A stretch of DNA of 64,000 nucleotides from Mesonia sp. (GTDB lineage Bacteria; Bacteroidota; Bacteroidia; Flavobacteriales; Flavobacteriaceae). The notes under the pieces were generated by a model. That model was not told the origin of the DNA. It saw only the letters and a program-made list of their open reading frames with translations, and did no database searches. Below, piece after piece: positions 33,166 through 43,386 of this stretch (position 1 is the stretch's first letter; every line of letters starts with the position of its first letter). The stretch is from assembly GCA_012964435.1 (NCBI GenBank), contig DTTX01000093.1, positions 1 to 64,000 on the forward strand. Direction: 5' to 3'. Made by a program: the position numbers and the translations under genes.

Positions 33166-35028
33166 TTACTGATTAATTTTAAAAGGTTCTCCGCTATAGG
33201 GTTTCGCGTACTCTTCTTCTAAGCTGTGAGACATTACCCAATCTTCAAGATCTGTTCGGGTAATTTCTTCTTTTAAGTATTTTTCGATCATTAGGCTGGC
33301 AATTCTTCCACCGTAACGAGAACCCCAATATCCATTTTCTACAAAAACTGCAATTGCAATCTTAGGATTATCTTTTGGAGCAAATGCCACAAATATGGAG
33401 TGATCTGTTAATTGCGTTTTTTTGCCGTCGATTTTCGTGTAATTCTCAGCAGTACCTGTTTTTCCGCAGATCTCTACTCCCGGAATTTGTAAAAATTGTG
33501 CGGTACCATAATTATACACATCGTGCATTCCTTGTATAATTGGCTCAAAGTTTTCTGCGTCGATCGTAGTTTTATTTTTAACGGTATACTGCTTGTCTTT
33601 TATAGGATTACCATTTACTTCTTTTAAAATATGCGGAGTGTAAAACCAACCTCTATTAGCAATAGCAGCTGTCATATTTGCTAATTGAATAGGCGTAGTC
33701 GCTACTTCTCCTTGACCAATACCATTCGACAACGTATAGGTAGCTTGCCATCTCGTATCTGGATACCATTTGTTATAATATGCTGCATCCGGGATTCTTC
33801 CGGGTTGGCCCACCGGTAAATCGTTCCCTAAGAAATTCCCTAAACCGAAACTAGCTAAGTGATCGTGCCAAGCATTCATTCCAGCTTGTGGTGAATCGTA
33901 GCTCTCGATAATTCTGCGGTAAACTTTTCCGAAGTAAGCATTACAAGAATGCGCAATTGCCGGTGACATACTTAACGGAGATACGTGACTATGGCAACCC
34001 ATTCGGCTACTCCTACCATAGCTAAAACCGTGATGACAATCGATTCGCTCTCTGGTGTCGATTACATTTTCCTGCAACGCAATTAATGCCGTCATCGTTT
34101 TAAAAGGCGATCCAGGAGGATACATTGCTTGTAAACTTCGATCGTATAGAGGTCGAGAGATACTATCGTACCACAACTTCGTATAATTTTTAGATCGTTT
34201 ACGACCTACCAATAGGTCTGGATCGTAACTTGGAGCAGTTACTAAACTCAAAATTTCTCCCGAAGAAGGTTCTATGGCAACTATACCTCCCCATTTGTTT
34301 TTCATGAGTTTTTCTCCATATGCTTGTAATTCTGCATCGATCGTGAGTGAAATATCTTTCCCTTTCACCGGTAAAGTATCGTAGATACCATCTTTATAAG
34401 AACCAATCTCTCTGTTAAAACGATCTTTTTGAATGTATTTTACTCCTTTGGTACCGCGAAGAATATCTTCATATTGCTTTTCTACACCTTGCCTACCAAT
34501 TAAATCTCCGGCTTGGTAATACGGATTGTTATTGATTTCTGAAGTATTTGCCTCTGAAATATAACCTAACACATTAGAAGCATAATCGATTTGATAATCT
34601 CTTGAAGATCTTTTCTGAATATAAAAACCCTCATACTTTCTAAGCTTTTCTTGGAAATAAGCGTACTCTTCTTTGGTAAGCTGCGGTACAATTACAGAAG
34701 GTAATCGCGGGGAATATATTTTTGCTTTGTCTAAACGTTTGCCCAGTTTATCTGGAGTAATGTTCAATAGAGTTGAAAGCTCTAAGGTATCGAAAGGCTC
34801 TACCTCACGAGGGATTGCCATCACATCGTAAGAAGGCTGATTTGAAACTAAAAGTTCGCCATTTCTATCGAAAATATAACCACGCTGCGGATAATCGTAC
34901 TCAATTTTTATGGCATTGTTCTGTGATAAAATTGCAGAAGATTCATCTACAATTTGCATATAGAATAAGCGGCCTAAAAAAACAAAGCCTGTAAGTACAA
35001 TTAAAATAAAAGGAAGTAATCTTCTCAT
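33166..35028 (-). CDS. mrdA: Penicillin-binding protein 2
   Basis: A 620-residue transpeptidase of the rod complex. It has one N-terminal membrane helix (about 3-22), a dimerisation domain, and a penicillin-binding domain with active Ser307 in GSPFKT, the SCN motif, and the CGKTGTAEN motif. It cross-links peptidoglycan during elongation, paired with RodA directly downstream. Its ATG overlaps the mreD stop by 4 bases (ATGA), so MreD and PBP2 are translationally coupled. Confidence 0.95.
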   Translation of the reverse strand: MRRLLPFILIVLTGFVFLGRLFYMQIVDESSAILSQNNAIKIEYDYPQRGYIFDRNGELLVSNQPSYDVMAIPREVEPFDTLELSTLLNITPDKLGKRLDKAKIYSPRLPSVIVPQLTKEEYAYFQEKLRKYEGFYIQKRSSRDYQIDYASNVLGYISEANTSEINNNPYYQAGDLIGRQGVEKQYEDILRGTKGVKYIQKDRFNREIGSYKDGIYDTLPVKGKDISLTIDAELQAYGEKLMKNKWGGIVAIEPSSGEILSLVTAPSYDPDLLVGRKRSKNYTKLWYDSISRPLYDRSLQAMYPPGSPFKTMTALIALQENVIDTRERIDCHHGFSYGRSSRMGCHSHVSPLSMSPAIAHSCNAYFGKVYRRIIESYDSPQAGMNAWHDHLASFGLGNFLGNDLPVGQPGRIPDAAYYNKWYPDTRWQATYTLSNGIGQGEVATTPIQLANMTAAIANRGWFYTPHILKEVNGNPIKDKQYTVKNKTTIDAENFEPIIQGMHDVYNYGTAQFLQIPGVEICGKTGTAENYTKIDGKKTQLTDHSIFVAFAPKDNPKIAIAVFVENGYWGSRYGGRIASLMIEKYLKEEITRTDLEDWVMSHSLEEEYAKPYSGEPFKINQ

Positions 35029-35531
35029 CGATATCTCTTTCTAAATAACACCATTACAATTAAACAAAGTATGATGGTAAAAACGCCTGAAAAAAGTGTG
35101 CTTTTAAATATTTCGACGATATATGAAAAATTAAAATAGGTTAAACTAAATAATACTAAATGATGTGTAAAAACAATTAAAGTTATATAAGTAAACCTTT
35201 GTGCTATAGGGGTTTGATAAAACTTAATGGTCTGAAACTCATAACTCACACCAAAAGCAAATTTTAATATATACGGTCGAAAAAAAGCTGCAACTAAACT
35301 GGCAGCCGCATTGATCCCACCACTATCCTGAAAAACATCAATAATAATACCAATAAGAAAAGCATAGAGTAAGACTTTCCATTGGTTTAAGGTAAACGGT
35401 AAAAGTAATATAAATAGTACATAAAGGTATGGATTTATAAAACCTAAGAAATTAATGTTACTCAAGATCAAAACCTGAAGCAGAACCAAAACGCAAAACC
35501 TTATAATATTTGGACTTATAAGCTTATTCAT
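35025..35531 (-). CDS. mreD: Rod-shape-determining protein MreD
   Basis: A 168-residue protein with about five membrane helices and the LGFINPYLYVLFILLLPF, FLIGIIIDVFQDSGGINAAASLVAAFFRP pattern typical of Bacteroidota MreD. It links MreC to the elongasome. It overlaps both neighbours: mreC by 8 bases and mrdA by 4. Confidence 0.85.
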   Translation of the reverse strand: MNKLISPNIIRFCVLVLLQVLILSNINFLGFINPYLYVLFILLLPFTLNQWKVLLYAFLIGIIIDVFQDSGGINAAASLVAAFFRPYILKFAFGVSYEFQTIKFYQTPIAQRFTYITLIVFTHHLVLFSLTYFNFSYIVEIFKSTLFSGVFTIILCLIVMVLFRKRYR

Positions 35532-36342
35532 TAGGCGCTAGAGTTTTTATTTCTTCAATATTCTTATTATTGATCACATATACATAACCTACGTTCGTCA
35601 TATCATTAAATAAACGAACATTTATTTTATAGTAACTTTCATTTTGATCTAATTCAAAATCGTTCACAATCCCTACCGGAATCCCTTTAGGAAAAATAAA
35701 TGAGCGACCGTCTGTAGTAATCGTATCTCCTTTTTTTACAGGTGCTAAACGAGGTACTTCTTCTAGCTGAACAGTATTAGGATCGTGGCCATTCCAAACT
35801 AAACTTCCGAAGTGATTCGTATTTTTTAGCTGAACACTTATTGAGGAGTTTGAATTTAAGATTGAAATCACTCGAGAAAAACCATTTGTGCTTTCTTCAA
35901 CAATACCAACAATTCCTCTACTTGTAATTACTCCTAAATCGCTTTTTATGCTATCTTTTTTCCCTTTATTAATAAGAATATAGTTATCTACATTTGCATA
36001 TTGATTTCGAATCACTTTTGCCGATGTAAATTGATATGGACTATCGAAACTTGCGGTATCTTGAAAAATTGTATCTGAATCTTTTGATTGCTGAATACCG
36101 AGTTTAGCTCTTAAGACTTTATTCTCTTCAACTAAACGATCGTTATATTCTTTAAGATTAAAATATTCATCTACATCATTTGCCCAATTATAAACTCCGC
36201 CTGTTAAAGAGTTTGCAGAATTTATAAACTTGCTCTTGTGATAAGAATGAGATTGAACCGTAAATACAAGCGAGATAAAAAGTAATAGCAGAAATAATAA
36301 GGTATTCTTATACTTTATAAGAAAATTGATGATTTGCTGCAT
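35524..36342 (-). CDS. mreC: Rod-shape-determining protein MreC
   Basis: A 272-residue bitopic protein: a short cytoplasmic N-terminus, one membrane helix (about 12-30), a coiled coil (about 55-85), and two beta-barrel domains facing the periplasm (AKVIRNQYANVDNYILINKGKKD onwards, with SRGIVGIVEES and IPVGIVNDFE). It scaffolds MreB, PBP2 and RodA. It is 14 bases downstream of mreB. Confidence 0.93.
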   Translation of the reverse strand: MQQIINFLIKYKNTLLFLLLLFISLVFTVQSHSYHKSKFINSANSLTGGVYNWANDVDEYFNLKEYNDRLVEENKVLRAKLGIQQSKDSDTIFQDTASFDSPYQFTSAKVIRNQYANVDNYILINKGKKDSIKSDLGVITSRGIVGIVEESTNGFSRVISILNSNSSISVQLKNTNHFGSLVWNGHDPNTVQLEEVPRLAPVKKGDTITTDGRSFIFPKGIPVGIVNDFELDQNESYYKINVRLFNDMTNVGYVYVINNKNIEEIKTLAPNE

Positions 36343-36356
36343 AAACTAAGCTTCTT

Positions 36357-37385
36357 CTACTTGATAAGTACACTTTTAAATTTACCAATATTTTTTAAGG
36401 TAATCCCGGTACCTCTTACAACCGCTCGCAAAGGATCTTCAGCAATATAAACCGGTAATTCTGTTTTTTGAGATAAACGCTTATCTAAACCTCTAAGCAT
36501 AGAACCACCACCGGCTAGATAAACTCCGGTATTATAAATATCTGCTGCTAATTCAGGAGGAGTTTGCGATAAAGTTTCCATTACTGCATCTTCGATACGC
36601 AAGATAGATTTATCTAAAGCCTTAGCAATTTCACGATAAGAAATTTCAACTTGTTTTGGTTTACCGGTCAATAAATCTCGCCCTTGTACGCTCATATCTT
36701 CTGGCGGAACTTCTAGATCTTCTGTAGCGGCACCAATCTGAATTTTAATTTTTTCTGCGGTACGTTCTCCTACATAAAGGTTGTGCTGCGTACGCATATA
36801 ATAAACAATATCGTTGGTAAATACATCACCGGCGATCTTTACCGATTTATCACAAACAATTCCACCTAAAGCGATTACAGCAATCTCGGTAGTACCCCCA
36901 CCTATATCTACGATCATATTTCCTTTAGGCTGCATAATATCTACGCCAATACCTATTGCAGCGGCCATTGGCTCATGAATAAGGTAAACTTCTTTACCAT
37001 TTACACGTTCGGCACTTTCTTTTACCGCACGCATTTCTACTTCTGTAATTCCCGAAGGAATACAGATAACCATTCTCAAAGCCGGAGTAAATATTTTCTT
37101 TTTTAATGCCGGAATTTCTTTAATAAACCGGGTAAGCATTTGCTCACTAGCATCAAAATCTGCAATTACACCGTCTTTAAGCGGTCGTATAGTTTTTATA
37201 TTTTCATGGGTTTTTCCTTGCATCATCGCCGCTTCTTTTCCGGCTGCAATAATTTTACCTGAGACACGGTCTCTTGCTACAATCGACGGACTATCGACAA
37301 CCACTTTATCGTTATGTATTACTAACGTATTGGCGGTACCTAAGTCTATCGCAATTTCTTCAGTTAAAAAATCAAAAAATCCCAT
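36357..37385 (-). CDS. mreB: Rod-shape-determining actin homologue MreB
   Basis: A 342-residue bacterial actin. Nucleotide-binding motifs are complete: IDLGTANTLV (phosphate 1), DIGGGTTEIAVI (phosphate 2), EPMAAAIGIG (connect), and GVYLAGGGSMLRG (adenosine). The N-terminal GFFDFL is the membrane-binding amphipathic region. It polymerises under the inner membrane and positions the elongasome encoded downstream. It starts 42 bases after purH, so purH may be the first gene of the transcript. Confidence 0.97.
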   Translation of the reverse strand: MGFFDFLTEEIAIDLGTANTLVIHNDKVVVDSPSIVARDRVSGKIIAAGKEAAMMQGKTHENIKTIRPLKDGVIADFDASEQMLTRFIKEIPALKKKIFTPALRMVICIPSGITEVEMRAVKESAERVNGKEVYLIHEPMAAAIGIGVDIMQPKGNMIVDIGGGTTEIAVIALGGIVCDKSVKIAGDVFTNDIVYYMRTQHNLYVGERTAEKIKIQIGAATEDLEVPPEDMSVQGRDLLTGKPKQVEISYREIAKALDKSILRIEDAVMETLSQTPPELAADIYNTGVYLAGGGSMLRGLDKRLSQKTELPVYIAEDPLRAVVRGTGITLKNIGKFKSVLIK

Positions 37386-37427
37386 AAATTATTTTAAAGC
37401 TTTTAAGCGTATATAAAAGTATAAAAA

Positions 37428-38960
37428 TTAATGCTTAAAATGACGCGTTCCTGTCATAACCATAGAAATATTGTTTTTATTGCAATAATCTATACTTAAT
37501 TCATCTTTTATTGAACCTCCAGGTTGAATAACCGACTTAATCCCGGCATTATCTGCAATTTCTACACAATCTGGGAACGGAAAAAATGCATCACTCGCCA
37601 TTACTGCTCCCTCTAGATCAAAATCAAAAGACTTTGCTTTTTCTATAGCTTGACGCAATGCATCTACACGAGATGTTTGCCCGGTACCACTAGCACAAAG
37701 TTGTTTTCCTTTAGCTAACACAATGGTGTTCGACTTGGTATGTTTACAGATTTTTGAAGCAAATAATAGATCTTCAATTTGTGATGCTGAAGGTTTTTCT
37801 GAAGTTACTTCTTTTAAATCTTCTGCAGCATCTGTTTCAGCATCCTTATCTTGTACTAGAACCCCGTTCAAACAAGTTCTCACGGTTTTATTTGGCTGCT
37901 CAGTTTCTTTCTGAATAAGAAGAATTCTGTTTTTCTTTCCTTGTAAAATTTCTAAAGCATCTTCATCAAAAGCCGGAGCGATCACTACCTCACAAAATAA
38001 TTTATGAATTTCTTCTGCGGTTGCTGCATCGATGGTAGTATTGCTAATTAAAATTCCGCCGAAAGCAGAAACAGGATCTCCTGCTAAAGCATCTATATAA
38101 GCTTTATGTAAAGTTTCGCGTTGCGCTAAACCACAAGCGTTGTTATGTTTTAATATAGCGAACGTTGGATTTTCTCCTTTAAATTCGTTCATTAAATTTA
38201 CCGCCGAATCTACATCTAGCAAATTATTGTAAGATAACTCTTTTCCGTGGATTTTATCGAACATTGCATCGAAATCTCCAAAGAAAAATCCTTCTTGGTG
38301 AGGATTTTCACCGTAACGTAATTTTTTACCTTCAGTAATACTTGCTTTATAAACAACTTCTTCATTTTCTACATTAAAATAGTTGAAGATCGCTGTATCG
38401 TAGTGAGAAGAAATATTGAAAGATTTTGCAGCAAAACGCTTTCTATCTTTTAAGCTGGTTTTACCTTCGCCTTCTGTGATTACTTGTAAAAATTCATCAT
38501 AATCATTCATCGAAGATACACAAAGTACGTCTTTAAAATTCTTTGCTGCTGCACGAATTAAAGAAATACCACCGATATCTATTTTCTCGATAATATCTTG
38601 TTCTGAAGCTCCGGAAGCAACAGTTTTTTCAAACGGATATAGATCTACGATCACGATATCTAACTGCGGAATTTCATATTGCTCCATTTCTGCCACATCA
38701 CCTTCGTGATCTTGGCGATTTAAGATCCCTCCAAAGACTTTTGGATGAAGTGTTTTTACTCTTCCGCCTAAAATTGAAGGATAAGAAGTAACATCTTCTA
38801 CAGGAACTACATTTATCCCTAGATCTTTAATAAAAGTTTCGGTTCCTCCGGTAGAATAAATGGTTACTCCAAGTTCATCCAATTTTCTTACAATTGGCTC
38901 TAAACCATCTTTATGAAATACAGAAATTAGTGCTGATTTCGCCGTTTTAATATCGCTCAT
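37428..38960 (-). CDS. purH: Bifunctional AICAR transformylase / IMP cyclohydrolase
   Basis: I start at the ATG at 38960, giving 510 residues, because the protein then begins MSDIKTAKSALISVFHKDGLE as in the family; the 30 preceding codons (TTG start) are not family-like. The N-terminal IMP cyclohydrolase domain (about 5-190, STGGTETFI and GRVKTLHPKVFGGIL) and the C-terminal AICAR formyltransferase domain (KLRYGENPHQ, LKHNNACGLA, SDAFFPFPD) are complete. It catalyses the last two steps of IMP synthesis. It precedes the mre genes, the usual flavobacterial arrangement. Confidence 0.95.
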   Translation of the reverse strand: MSDIKTAKSALISVFHKDGLEPIVRKLDELGVTIYSTGGTETFIKDLGINVVPVEDVTSYPSILGGRVKTLHPKVFGGILNRQDHEGDVAEMEQYEIPQLDIVIVDLYPFEKTVASGASEQDIIEKIDIGGISLIRAAAKNFKDVLCVSSMNDYDEFLQVITEGEGKTSLKDRKRFAAKSFNISSHYDTAIFNYFNVENEEVVYKASITEGKKLRYGENPHQEGFFFGDFDAMFDKIHGKELSYNNLLDVDSAVNLMNEFKGENPTFAILKHNNACGLAQRETLHKAYIDALAGDPVSAFGGILISNTTIDAATAEEIHKLFCEVVIAPAFDEDALEILQGKKNRILLIQKETEQPNKTVRTCLNGVLVQDKDAETDAAEDLKEVTSEKPSASQIEDLLFASKICKHTKSNTIVLAKGKQLCASGTGQTSRVDALRQAIEKAKSFDFDLEGAVMASDAFFPFPDCVEIADNAGIKSVIQPGGSIKDELSIDYCNKNNISMVMTGTRHFKH

Positions 38961-38982
38961 GCTGTTGTGTTGTTTAAAGATG

Positions 38983-38990
38983 CGAAAGTA
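38983..38990 (-). promoter_or_regulatory. -7-like box of purH-mre
   Basis: Minus strand TACTTTCG, one mismatch from TAnnTTTG, about 23 bases before the purH ATG. Confidence 0.4.
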
Positions 38991-39109
38991 ATATTTTTCA
39001 GCTAAAATTTCAGGCTTAAAATCTTCATTTTTATTGAAAATTTGTAACAAAAATTAAAGCCAAACGTCCTATCTTTAAATTGCTAGCGCTATTTGATGAT
39101 TTTACACCT

Positions 39110-40366
39110 ATGCTAATTTATTTACGAATACTTAAAGAGAGTCTTTTTTTTGCAATTAACGCACTTAAAAACAACAAATTACGCACTTTCCTCTCTTTAT
39201 TAGGAGTAACGATCGGTATATTTTCGATCATCGCTATTCTTGCTGCTGTAGATTCTTTAGAAAAAGAAATTAAAGGCAGCTTGAGCTCACTAGATACAAG
39301 TACAATTATCATTATGCGTTTCTCTTTTGCGCCAACCGATATTCCGCAATGGAAAAGAGAACAATTTCCTGACGTTAGCTTTGATGAATACCAGCACCTA
39401 AAAAGAACTTTACCTAATACGGTGGCAGCAACCTATACCTTAAATGTAAAAGCTGAACCGATTACCTTTGGCGGCAAACAGGTTCAAGCGGTACAAATCG
39501 GCGCAGTAACCAGCGACTACTATTATATTGAAGCTTTACAACTCGAAGAAGGTAGGTTTTTTAATGATGCAGAATCGAATAGCGGTTCTCCAGTCGTAGT
39601 TTTAGGAAATGAAGTTGCTGAAAATTTATTTGGCTTACCGGAAGCTGCCGTCGGAAAAAAAGTACGCCTCTACGGTAGAAAATTTTCTGTAATTGGGGTG
39701 TTAGAGAAAGAAGGAAACAGTATGTTCGGACCGTCTAAAGATGGCTCCGCATTTTTACCGGTAAATGTTACGCGAAGAATTTATGGCGATAATAATAAGC
39801 AAACCTTTCCGCAAATTATTTTAAAACCGGAAAGCGATATAGACAACGCAGCCTATATTGCTCAAGTAGAACAAAACCTAAGACTCTATAGAGGTTTAAA
39901 ACCCGATCAAGTAAGTACATTTTTTGTTAATCAGTTAAAGGGCTTTACCGATTTTATCGATAATATTACCGGCCAAATGAATCTATTCGGACTCATTATT
40001 AGTGGTTTCTCACTATTGGTTGGTGGTTTTGGAATTGCCAATATTATGTTCGTAAGTGTAAAAGAACGTACTAACCTTATTGGGATCCAAAAATCTTTAG
40101 GAGCTAAGAATAAATTTATTTTACTTCAATTTTTATTTGAAGCGGTTATTCTTTCAATAATCGGTGGTTTAATAGGTATTTTCTTTGTTTGGATCATTAC
40201 GATCATCGCTTCTCAATTCACAGGAGATTTTCAGTTTGTATTATCATTTTCTAATATAATGATCGGGATTACTGTTTCGGGTTGTATTGGTCTAATATCA
40301 GGAATAATCCCGGCAATCTCAGCATCTAGACTCGATCCTGTTGAAGCAATTAGAACCGGAATGTAG
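39110..40366 (+). CDS. MacB-type ABC transporter permease (FtsX-like)
   Basis: I start at the ATG at 39110 (418 residues); a TTG ten codons earlier is less likely. There is one N-terminal membrane helix (ALKNNKLRTFLSLLGVTIGIFSIIAILAA), a MacB periplasmic core domain (about 70-280), and three C-terminal helices of the FtsX type (FGLIISGFSLLVGGFGIANIMFVSVKERTNLIGI, LLQFLFEAVILSIIGGLIGI). In this class a separate ATPase is required; none is adjacent. It probably exports or pulls a substrate from the inner membrane. It is transcribed away from purH. Confidence 0.88.
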   Translation: MLIYLRILKESLFFAINALKNNKLRTFLSLLGVTIGIFSIIAILAAVDSLEKEIKGSLSSLDTSTIIIMRFSFAPTDIPQWKREQFPDVSFDEYQHLKRTLPNTVAATYTLNVKAEPITFGGKQVQAVQIGAVTSDYYYIEALQLEEGRFFNDAESNSGSPVVVLGNEVAENLFGLPEAAVGKKVRLYGRKFSVIGVLEKEGNSMFGPSKDGSAFLPVNVTRRIYGDNNKQTFPQIILKPESDIDNAAYIAQVEQNLRLYRGLKPDQVSTFFVNQLKGFTDFIDNITGQMNLFGLIISGFSLLVGGFGIANIMFVSVKERTNLIGIQKSLGAKNKFILLQFLFEAVILSIIGGLIGIFFVWIITIIASQFTGDFQFVLSFSNIMIGITVSGCIGLISGIIPAISASRLDPVEAIRTGM

Positions 40367-40513
40367 TTTTTATGAATTTGATTCTACTTATATTGAAAGA
40401 TATTCGCAGTAATTCTATAATTTTTGTTAAGTTTAGTTAAAAATACCTTATATAAGGGATTTACATTTTTGAGAATATTAGTCAACTTTACAAGCTAACC
40501 AAAAATTTTAAAT

Positions 40514-40972
40514 ATGTCTAATTTACCAAAAATTGTAATTAACAGTTTCACAATGCCTCATACCGCAGCATTTACTTGCTTTGAGGATGACGCAGTAAAA
40601 ATCACAAATCAAATTAGTTTTTCTTCCGGAACAAATGTGAGTAAAATCGATGTGACTTTAGAAAATAAAAATTCTGAAAAATACGAACTTGCTCATATAA
40701 TGCTATGTCAAGAAGAAGAAATTAACAATCAGTCGGTCAGTAAAAAATACTTCTACAGAGTATTACTTGTCGATAATGCAGATACTTCTAATCCATCAAC
40801 ATACATTTTGGATGGGAATGAACTTGGCAATCTAAGCTTAGCTAAGCATAACGAAGCTCAATTTTTATTTCACGTAATTAGCAAAAGCGAAATAGATCAT
40901 TATAAAGACACTTGTGATTTTGTCTATACAAAACCGAGAACAAAAGACGGATATATAATTGTATCCTTATAA
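40514..40972 (+). CDS. Hypothetical protein, 152 residues
   Basis: No family is recognised. It has no signal peptide or membrane helix; the composition is ordinary and the predicted structure is mostly beta. MPHTAAFTCFEDDAVKI near the start and a DGYIIVSL end are the only striking pieces. It ends 15 bases before the histidine kinase gene and looks like the first gene of that operon, so it may belong to the same pathway. Confidence 0.55.
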   Translation: MSNLPKIVINSFTMPHTAAFTCFEDDAVKITNQISFSSGTNVSKIDVTLENKNSEKYELAHIMLCQEEEINNQSVSKKYFYRVLLVDNADTSNPSTYILDGNELGNLSLAKHNEAQFLFHVISKSEIDHYKDTCDFVYTKPRTKDGYIIVSL

Positions 40973-40987
40973 AACTACTAACCCCAC

Positions 40988-42763
40988 ATGAAAAAAAACT
41001 TCATAACGAATATAATTTTAATCTTGCTTTGCCTTACTTGCTGGGGGCAAAGTCAAGATTTTTCTAAAATCGAAGAAGCCCTTCAAAATTACGAACTCGA
41101 CCAAGCTAAAAAATTATTACTTCAACAAAAAATAATAGATTTTGAAAAGATTGATAAAGGTAAACATTATTATTTTTTAGCTGAAGTATATTCTGCTAAA
41201 GACAAAAGTGAACTCGCTCTAGAAAATTATATCAAAGCAAAAAAATTGTTTGTTGAAGAAAATGCTGAATCTAATATTTTAGACTGCAATTTAGCTTTAT
41301 TAGGAATTATTAATAATCAAGAAGGTATTGATAATAATTTTGAAAGTATTGAGAAAGAGATTAACGATTACATTGCAAAACAAGATGATCCTAAAGCAAT
41401 TTACACTATAAATAATAGAATTGCCTCCAATTATTTAGATAGTGATGACAATAAAAAAGCAATTGAATTTTTCTACAAGAATGTTGAATTAGGTAATCGA
41501 GTAGACCAACCCAAATTCAAAGCTCTTGCATTCGCAAATATCTCTACAGTGCATTCAATTTTAACTCGAAATCAAGACTCTGCCCTTTACTACAATAATA
41601 ATTCAATAAAATTTTTATTACAAAATCCTGAGAATAACGAAATAGTTTCTCACCTATATAATAATAGAGCGAGAATATTTCAAGAACTAGGAAATTACAG
41701 CGAAGCTCTTAAGTTTTACACCAAAGCAGATTCTATCAATTTAAGAGAGAATGTTGGTAGTACAAAAAGGATATACTATAATAATTTAGCTAATCTCTAT
41801 GAAGAAATGGAAGATTATGAAAATGCTCTAAATTATTACAAAAAAGAAAAAGTGATTAATGATAGTATTAATCAAACCGAACAAAATATCGCTATTTCAG
41901 AAATACAAACTAAATACGAAACCGAGAAAAAAGAGAAAGAAAACGCCTTTTTAAAAAACGATATTGAAAAGAAAAAGCAAACTCAATTAATTCTTTGGGT
42001 AGTCGTGATCTTATCAATTATTATTGGAGCAGGAATAAGTATTTTAATTGCTAAAAGTGCTAAAAGAAAGCAATTAGTTGCCAAACAAAAAGAAAAAATT
42101 AGAATACAGAAAATTGAAAAAGATCTAAAAGAGCAGGAGTTAAACAGTATCGATGTTTTAATAGCAGGACAAGAAAAAGAACGCCAACGTCTAGCTGAAA
42201 ATCTTCACGATAATCTAGGCGGAACATTAGCAGCACTAAAATTAAATATTCAGAATTTAGAGCAAAATCAAGATAACCCAAATATCACAGAGAAATCTAT
42301 TAAAAATAGTTTAAATTTAATAGACGATGCTTACCATAGTGTAAGAAATATGGCTCACGAAAAAAGCCATGGAGTTATAGCTAGTCAAGGGCTTCTACCG
42401 GCCATTAAAAATTTCACTCAAAATATTTCTAATGAGAAATTAAAAATTGAAATTGAGCATTTTGGTCTTAAAAACAGACTCGATAATTCTTTAGAGATTA
42501 GAATTTTCAGAATAATACAAGAATTGGTCACTAATATTATAAAACACGCAGAAGCCAGCGAAGCAAGCATTTCTCTAACCAATCATAATTCAACACTAAA
42601 TATTATTGTTGAAGATAACGGTAAAGGTTTCACCAATAATAGTAAAAAAAGAGGTGTCGGGATTGCAACTATAGAAAAAAGGATAGAGAATTTAGGAGGA
42701 ACATTAGAAATTGACTCAAACCCCAATAGAGGAAGTAGTATCATTATAAATCTACCATTATGA
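40988..42763 (+). CDS. TPR-containing sensor histidine kinase (NarL-family)
   Basis: A 591-residue kinase. A signal peptide is followed by a periplasmic region of tetratricopeptide-like repeats (about 25-300), a membrane helix (about 334-355), a coiled-coil linker, a HisKA_3 phosphoacceptor domain with His407 in AENLHDNLGGTLAAL, and a HATPase_c domain (IVEDNGKGF, GVGIATIEKRIENLGG). It senses an unknown signal through the TPR region and phosphorylates the response regulator, whose gene overlaps its stop by 4 bases (ATGA). The upstream 152-residue protein may be part of the system. Confidence 0.92.
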   Translation: MKKNFITNIILILLCLTCWGQSQDFSKIEEALQNYELDQAKKLLLQQKIIDFEKIDKGKHYYFLAEVYSAKDKSELALENYIKAKKLFVEENAESNILDCNLALLGIINNQEGIDNNFESIEKEINDYIAKQDDPKAIYTINNRIASNYLDSDDNKKAIEFFYKNVELGNRVDQPKFKALAFANISTVHSILTRNQDSALYYNNNSIKFLLQNPENNEIVSHLYNNRARIFQELGNYSEALKFYTKADSINLRENVGSTKRIYYNNLANLYEEMEDYENALNYYKKEKVINDSINQTEQNIAISEIQTKYETEKKEKENAFLKNDIEKKKQTQLILWVVVILSIIIGAGISILIAKSAKRKQLVAKQKEKIRIQKIEKDLKEQELNSIDVLIAGQEKERQRLAENLHDNLGGTLAALKLNIQNLEQNQDNPNITEKSIKNSLNLIDDAYHSVRNMAHEKSHGVIASQGLLPAIKNFTQNISNEKLKIEIEHFGLKNRLDNSLEIRIFRIIQELVTNIIKHAEASEASISLTNHNSTLNIIVEDNGKGFTNNSKKRGVGIATIEKRIENLGGTLEIDSNPNRGSSIIINLPL

Positions 42764-43383
42764 CGACAATTGCAATTGCCGAAGATCATCAATCACTAAT
42801 AGATGGATTAAAATTACTATTTGATTATGATGAAAATTATGAAATTATAGGAATGGCTAATGATGGAGAAAAACTTATTGATATCGTAGACCTAAAAAGA
42901 CCAAAAGTGGTTCTTACCGATATTCGAATGCCAAAAATTGACGGAATTACCGCTACAAAAATCATTAAAGAAAACCATCCTGAAACTAAAGTGATCGCTT
43001 TCACTATGTTTGACCAACAAGAAGCGATCAAACAAATGGTTGAAGCTGGAGCAAATGGTTATGTTTTAAAGAACTCCGGCTTAGAAGATGTGAAAAATGC
43101 AATTAAAACAGTAATGAACGGAGATACTTATTTTGATTCGGGTTTAGATATTTCTTTCTTATCTAACAACAAGCATTCTAACGAAAAATCTCTTTTATCT
43201 AAAACTGAAAATGAAATTTTACGCTTAATTGGTGAAGGTAAAACTTCTAATGAAATTGCAGAAATTCGATTTTGTTCAGTTTCAACGGTAGAAACGCATC
43301 GAAAAAACATGATGCGTAAATTAGAATTACAAGGTAAAGGTGAATTATTACGTTATGCTCTTGAGAAGAAATATGATTTTTAA
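42760..43383 (+). CDS. LuxR/NarL-type response regulator
   Basis: A 207-residue regulator. The receiver domain has the acidic pocket (AEDH at 7-10), phosphoacceptor Asp54 in LTDIRMP, Thr/Ser in AFTM and Lys in LKNSG. The C-terminal HTH (about 143-200) is of LuxR type (LSKTENEILRLIGEGKTSNEIAEIRFCSVSTVETHRKNMMRKL). It is translationally coupled to the TPR histidine kinase, so it is the cognate partner. The regulon is unknown. Confidence 0.93.
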   Translation: MTTIAIAEDHQSLIDGLKLLFDYDENYEIIGMANDGEKLIDIVDLKRPKVVLTDIRMPKIDGITATKIIKENHPETKVIAFTMFDQQEAIKQMVEAGANGYVLKNSGLEDVKNAIKTVMNGDTYFDSGLDISFLSNNKHSNEKSLLSKTENEILRLIGEGKTSNEIAEIRFCSVSTVETHRKNMMRKLELQGKGELLRYALEKKYDF

Positions 43384-43386
43384 AAC

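Noticed and set aside
38961..39050. N-terminal extension of PurH by 30 residues
   Set aside because: TTG start, not family-like, and it overlaps the -7-type box; the ATG at 38960 gives a normal PurH start.
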